DNA of 64,000 bases, from positions 2,037,501 to 2,101,500 of the forward strand of contig WPIO01000051.1 in assembly GCA_009760855.2 (NCBI GenBank), given 5' to 3'. Source of the DNA: Cristatella mucedo. Taxonomy: Eukaryota; Bryozoa; Phylactolaemata; Cristatellidae. Shown in pieces: positions 62,771 to 64,000 of the stretch; the stretch's first letter is position 1, and the number at the start of each line of letters is the position of its first letter. A model generated the notes under the pieces. The model saw only the letters and a program-made list of their open reading frames with translations. It was not told where the DNA came from and did no database searches. A program made the position numbers and the translations under genes.

Positions 62771-63779
62771 AGATCTCTAGAGCGTGTACTGGTAGTAGGC
62801 ACACCACTAGAGAGCTCACACGATGGATGTGTGAAGGGTCTTGCCCATCAAGGCAGTGACTGGATATGCTCGCTCGGCTGATGCAATCCTCGGGACTCAA
62901 GGAATGACTGGCAGCTGTCTCAAGCTCTACTGCAGAGCTGCAGCCATCGGTTGGCAGAGAACTGAGTAGCCAGTAGAGCTCAGGGCCATAGTAGCTACGG
63001 TGCTGCCATCGTGCTCAGCTGGCATTCTTGGCAGCTGAGCCTAACCTTTATATCGCTATGCAGCAGTCGGCTAGGGCTGATTTATGCCGACCTCGGAGGC
63101 TGGCAAGCAGAGCCTAGTCACGTGCTACTGGAGGGTGGTGGACTCTGAGGGAGCTACTTGAGACCCTATGCTGTTGGCTGGTGACATGGCAAGGATACTT
63201 ACCTGGTCAAAGCGGTACTCCTGCCCGATTAGGTGCCCTCCCTCCTAAGAGTTCATTGCACTGGTGACAGGATGTGAAAAGAATGAGTACGAATTGCAAG
63301 CCGGCAGCAACAGATAATGTGGATTAGAGCTAGCCAAGATATTCCCAGCCAGGCGTTGTGTGGCAGAGCTAGCCTTGATATCCCCTGCTGGGCGTTGTAT
63401 GGTAGACAGTGTAGCTGTAGCTGTAGCTTTAGCGTGTACCCCACCCCAATAGCTTAGTGTCGCCGATGGAGTGCTGAAGGTTGCGTGTCCTCCGTGTCAC
63501 CAGTGCCTGCAGACAAGTATGATAGCGTGCCATCATCACCCTTGCAGCTTCCCCACATTTTTAAAACTTACCAGACCATTGCAGTCAAGAGTTTTTTAGT
63601 TGCACGGCAAAGCTTAACCAGAGGATTAAGTTCTCAATTGCATCGGTGACACAGCTTGGGCTGACACGGGTGGTGAAAGCCGGTGTAATGATGATAATTT
63701 ATCTTATCTGGTTGTTATGCACAGCCTCCTTAGCCTTAGCTATTTAATAGTGTTGACTTGCTAGGCTATGTGTCAAGCT
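62771..63779. other. No gene recognised; 39-bp tandem duplication
   Basis: AGAGCTAGCC-type units at 63326-63364 and 63365-63403. Otherwise no supported feature. Confidence 0.5.
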
Positions 63780-63957
63780 TATTTGTTTTAAATCCTAGCT
63801 GATTAAACAGCCTCTTTTTGTATAGCGACAGAAGAGCCTTTATGGCTATCACCACCGCTTGCAGTGGCGATAAAGAATCACCCACCGCAGGAATCGAACC
63901 CACGACCTCGGGACCGAGGTCGTGAAAGCAACCGCCTTACCTAGTGTGCCATCGCTT
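63780..63957 (-). mobile_element. SINE-B copy, best preserved
   Basis: On the minus strand: GGCACACTAGGTAAGGCGGT, an 11-bp-stem hairpin (63901-63924), the perfect B box GGTTCGATTCC, then CACTGCAAGCGGTGGTGATA and AAAGAGGCTGTTTAATCAGC. Confidence 0.88.
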
Positions 63958-64000
63958 TGAAACCTCCACAACAGTGTAGTTTTTGTTTACATTGTGTGGG

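Noticed and set aside
63780-63957. Possible true tRNA gene
   Set aside because: The A and B boxes are good, but no cloverleaf with a proper anticodon arm and acceptor stem is seen, and the sequence is one of a SINE family with a shared tRNA-unrelated body.

Overview
This is nuclear DNA from an invertebrate animal. The window has spliced genes with GT-AG introns, an SDS22-type leucine-rich-repeat gene, a metazoan CLCC1-type chloride channel gene, many CR1/L2-clade LINE tails, tRNA-derived SINEs and long microsatellites. No ribosome-binding sites, operons or organellar features are seen. A short piece near 3.0-3.2 kb closely resembles, from memory, the horizontally transferred hAT family SPIN (Space Invaders), which is known from some vertebrates, a triatomine bug and a pond snail. 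That is compatible with a mollusc or another invertebrate. I cannot name the species.

Layout: 1-16 kb is repeat-rich and has no convincing host gene. It holds LINE remnants, a SPIN-like fragment, a broken Ty3/Gypsy integrase, SINEs and one frameshifted exon candidate at 7.6-7.9 kb. From 16.2 to 41.7 kb, on the minus strand, seven exons join in phase into one 691-codon LRR protein. Several of these exons are too short to stand out as open frames. The last intron is about 13.7 kb and contains a GC- and CpG-rich domain (about 22.7-26 kb), a roughly 480-bp purine tract and an alternative terminal exon candidate. From 41.7 to 47.0 kb lies the divergent intergenic region, with an old LINE tail and a long (TA)n.

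From 47.0 to 60.9 kb, on the plus strand, seven exons, all in phase, encode a CLCC1-like ER membrane chloride channel: signal peptide, DPxDML motif and three membrane segments. The seventh exon runs with no stop from the CLCC1 cytosolic tail straight into the start of a glyoxalase/VOC domain of GLOD5 type. This channel-glyoxalase fusion is the most unusual feature of the window. The rest of the VOC domain is expected beyond the right edge. From 61 to 64 kb there are repeats only.

Two LINE families dominate: LINE-A (L2-like, (TAA)n tail) and LINE-B (related, ending in short TACAT-like repeats). A tRNA-derived SINE (SINE-A) carries the LINE-A 3' end, which points to a LINE/SINE partnership. A second SINE (SINE-B) has a palindromic segment next to its B box. 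All gene models are read by eye from splice signals, phase continuity and protein pattern. No transcript or database evidence was available.
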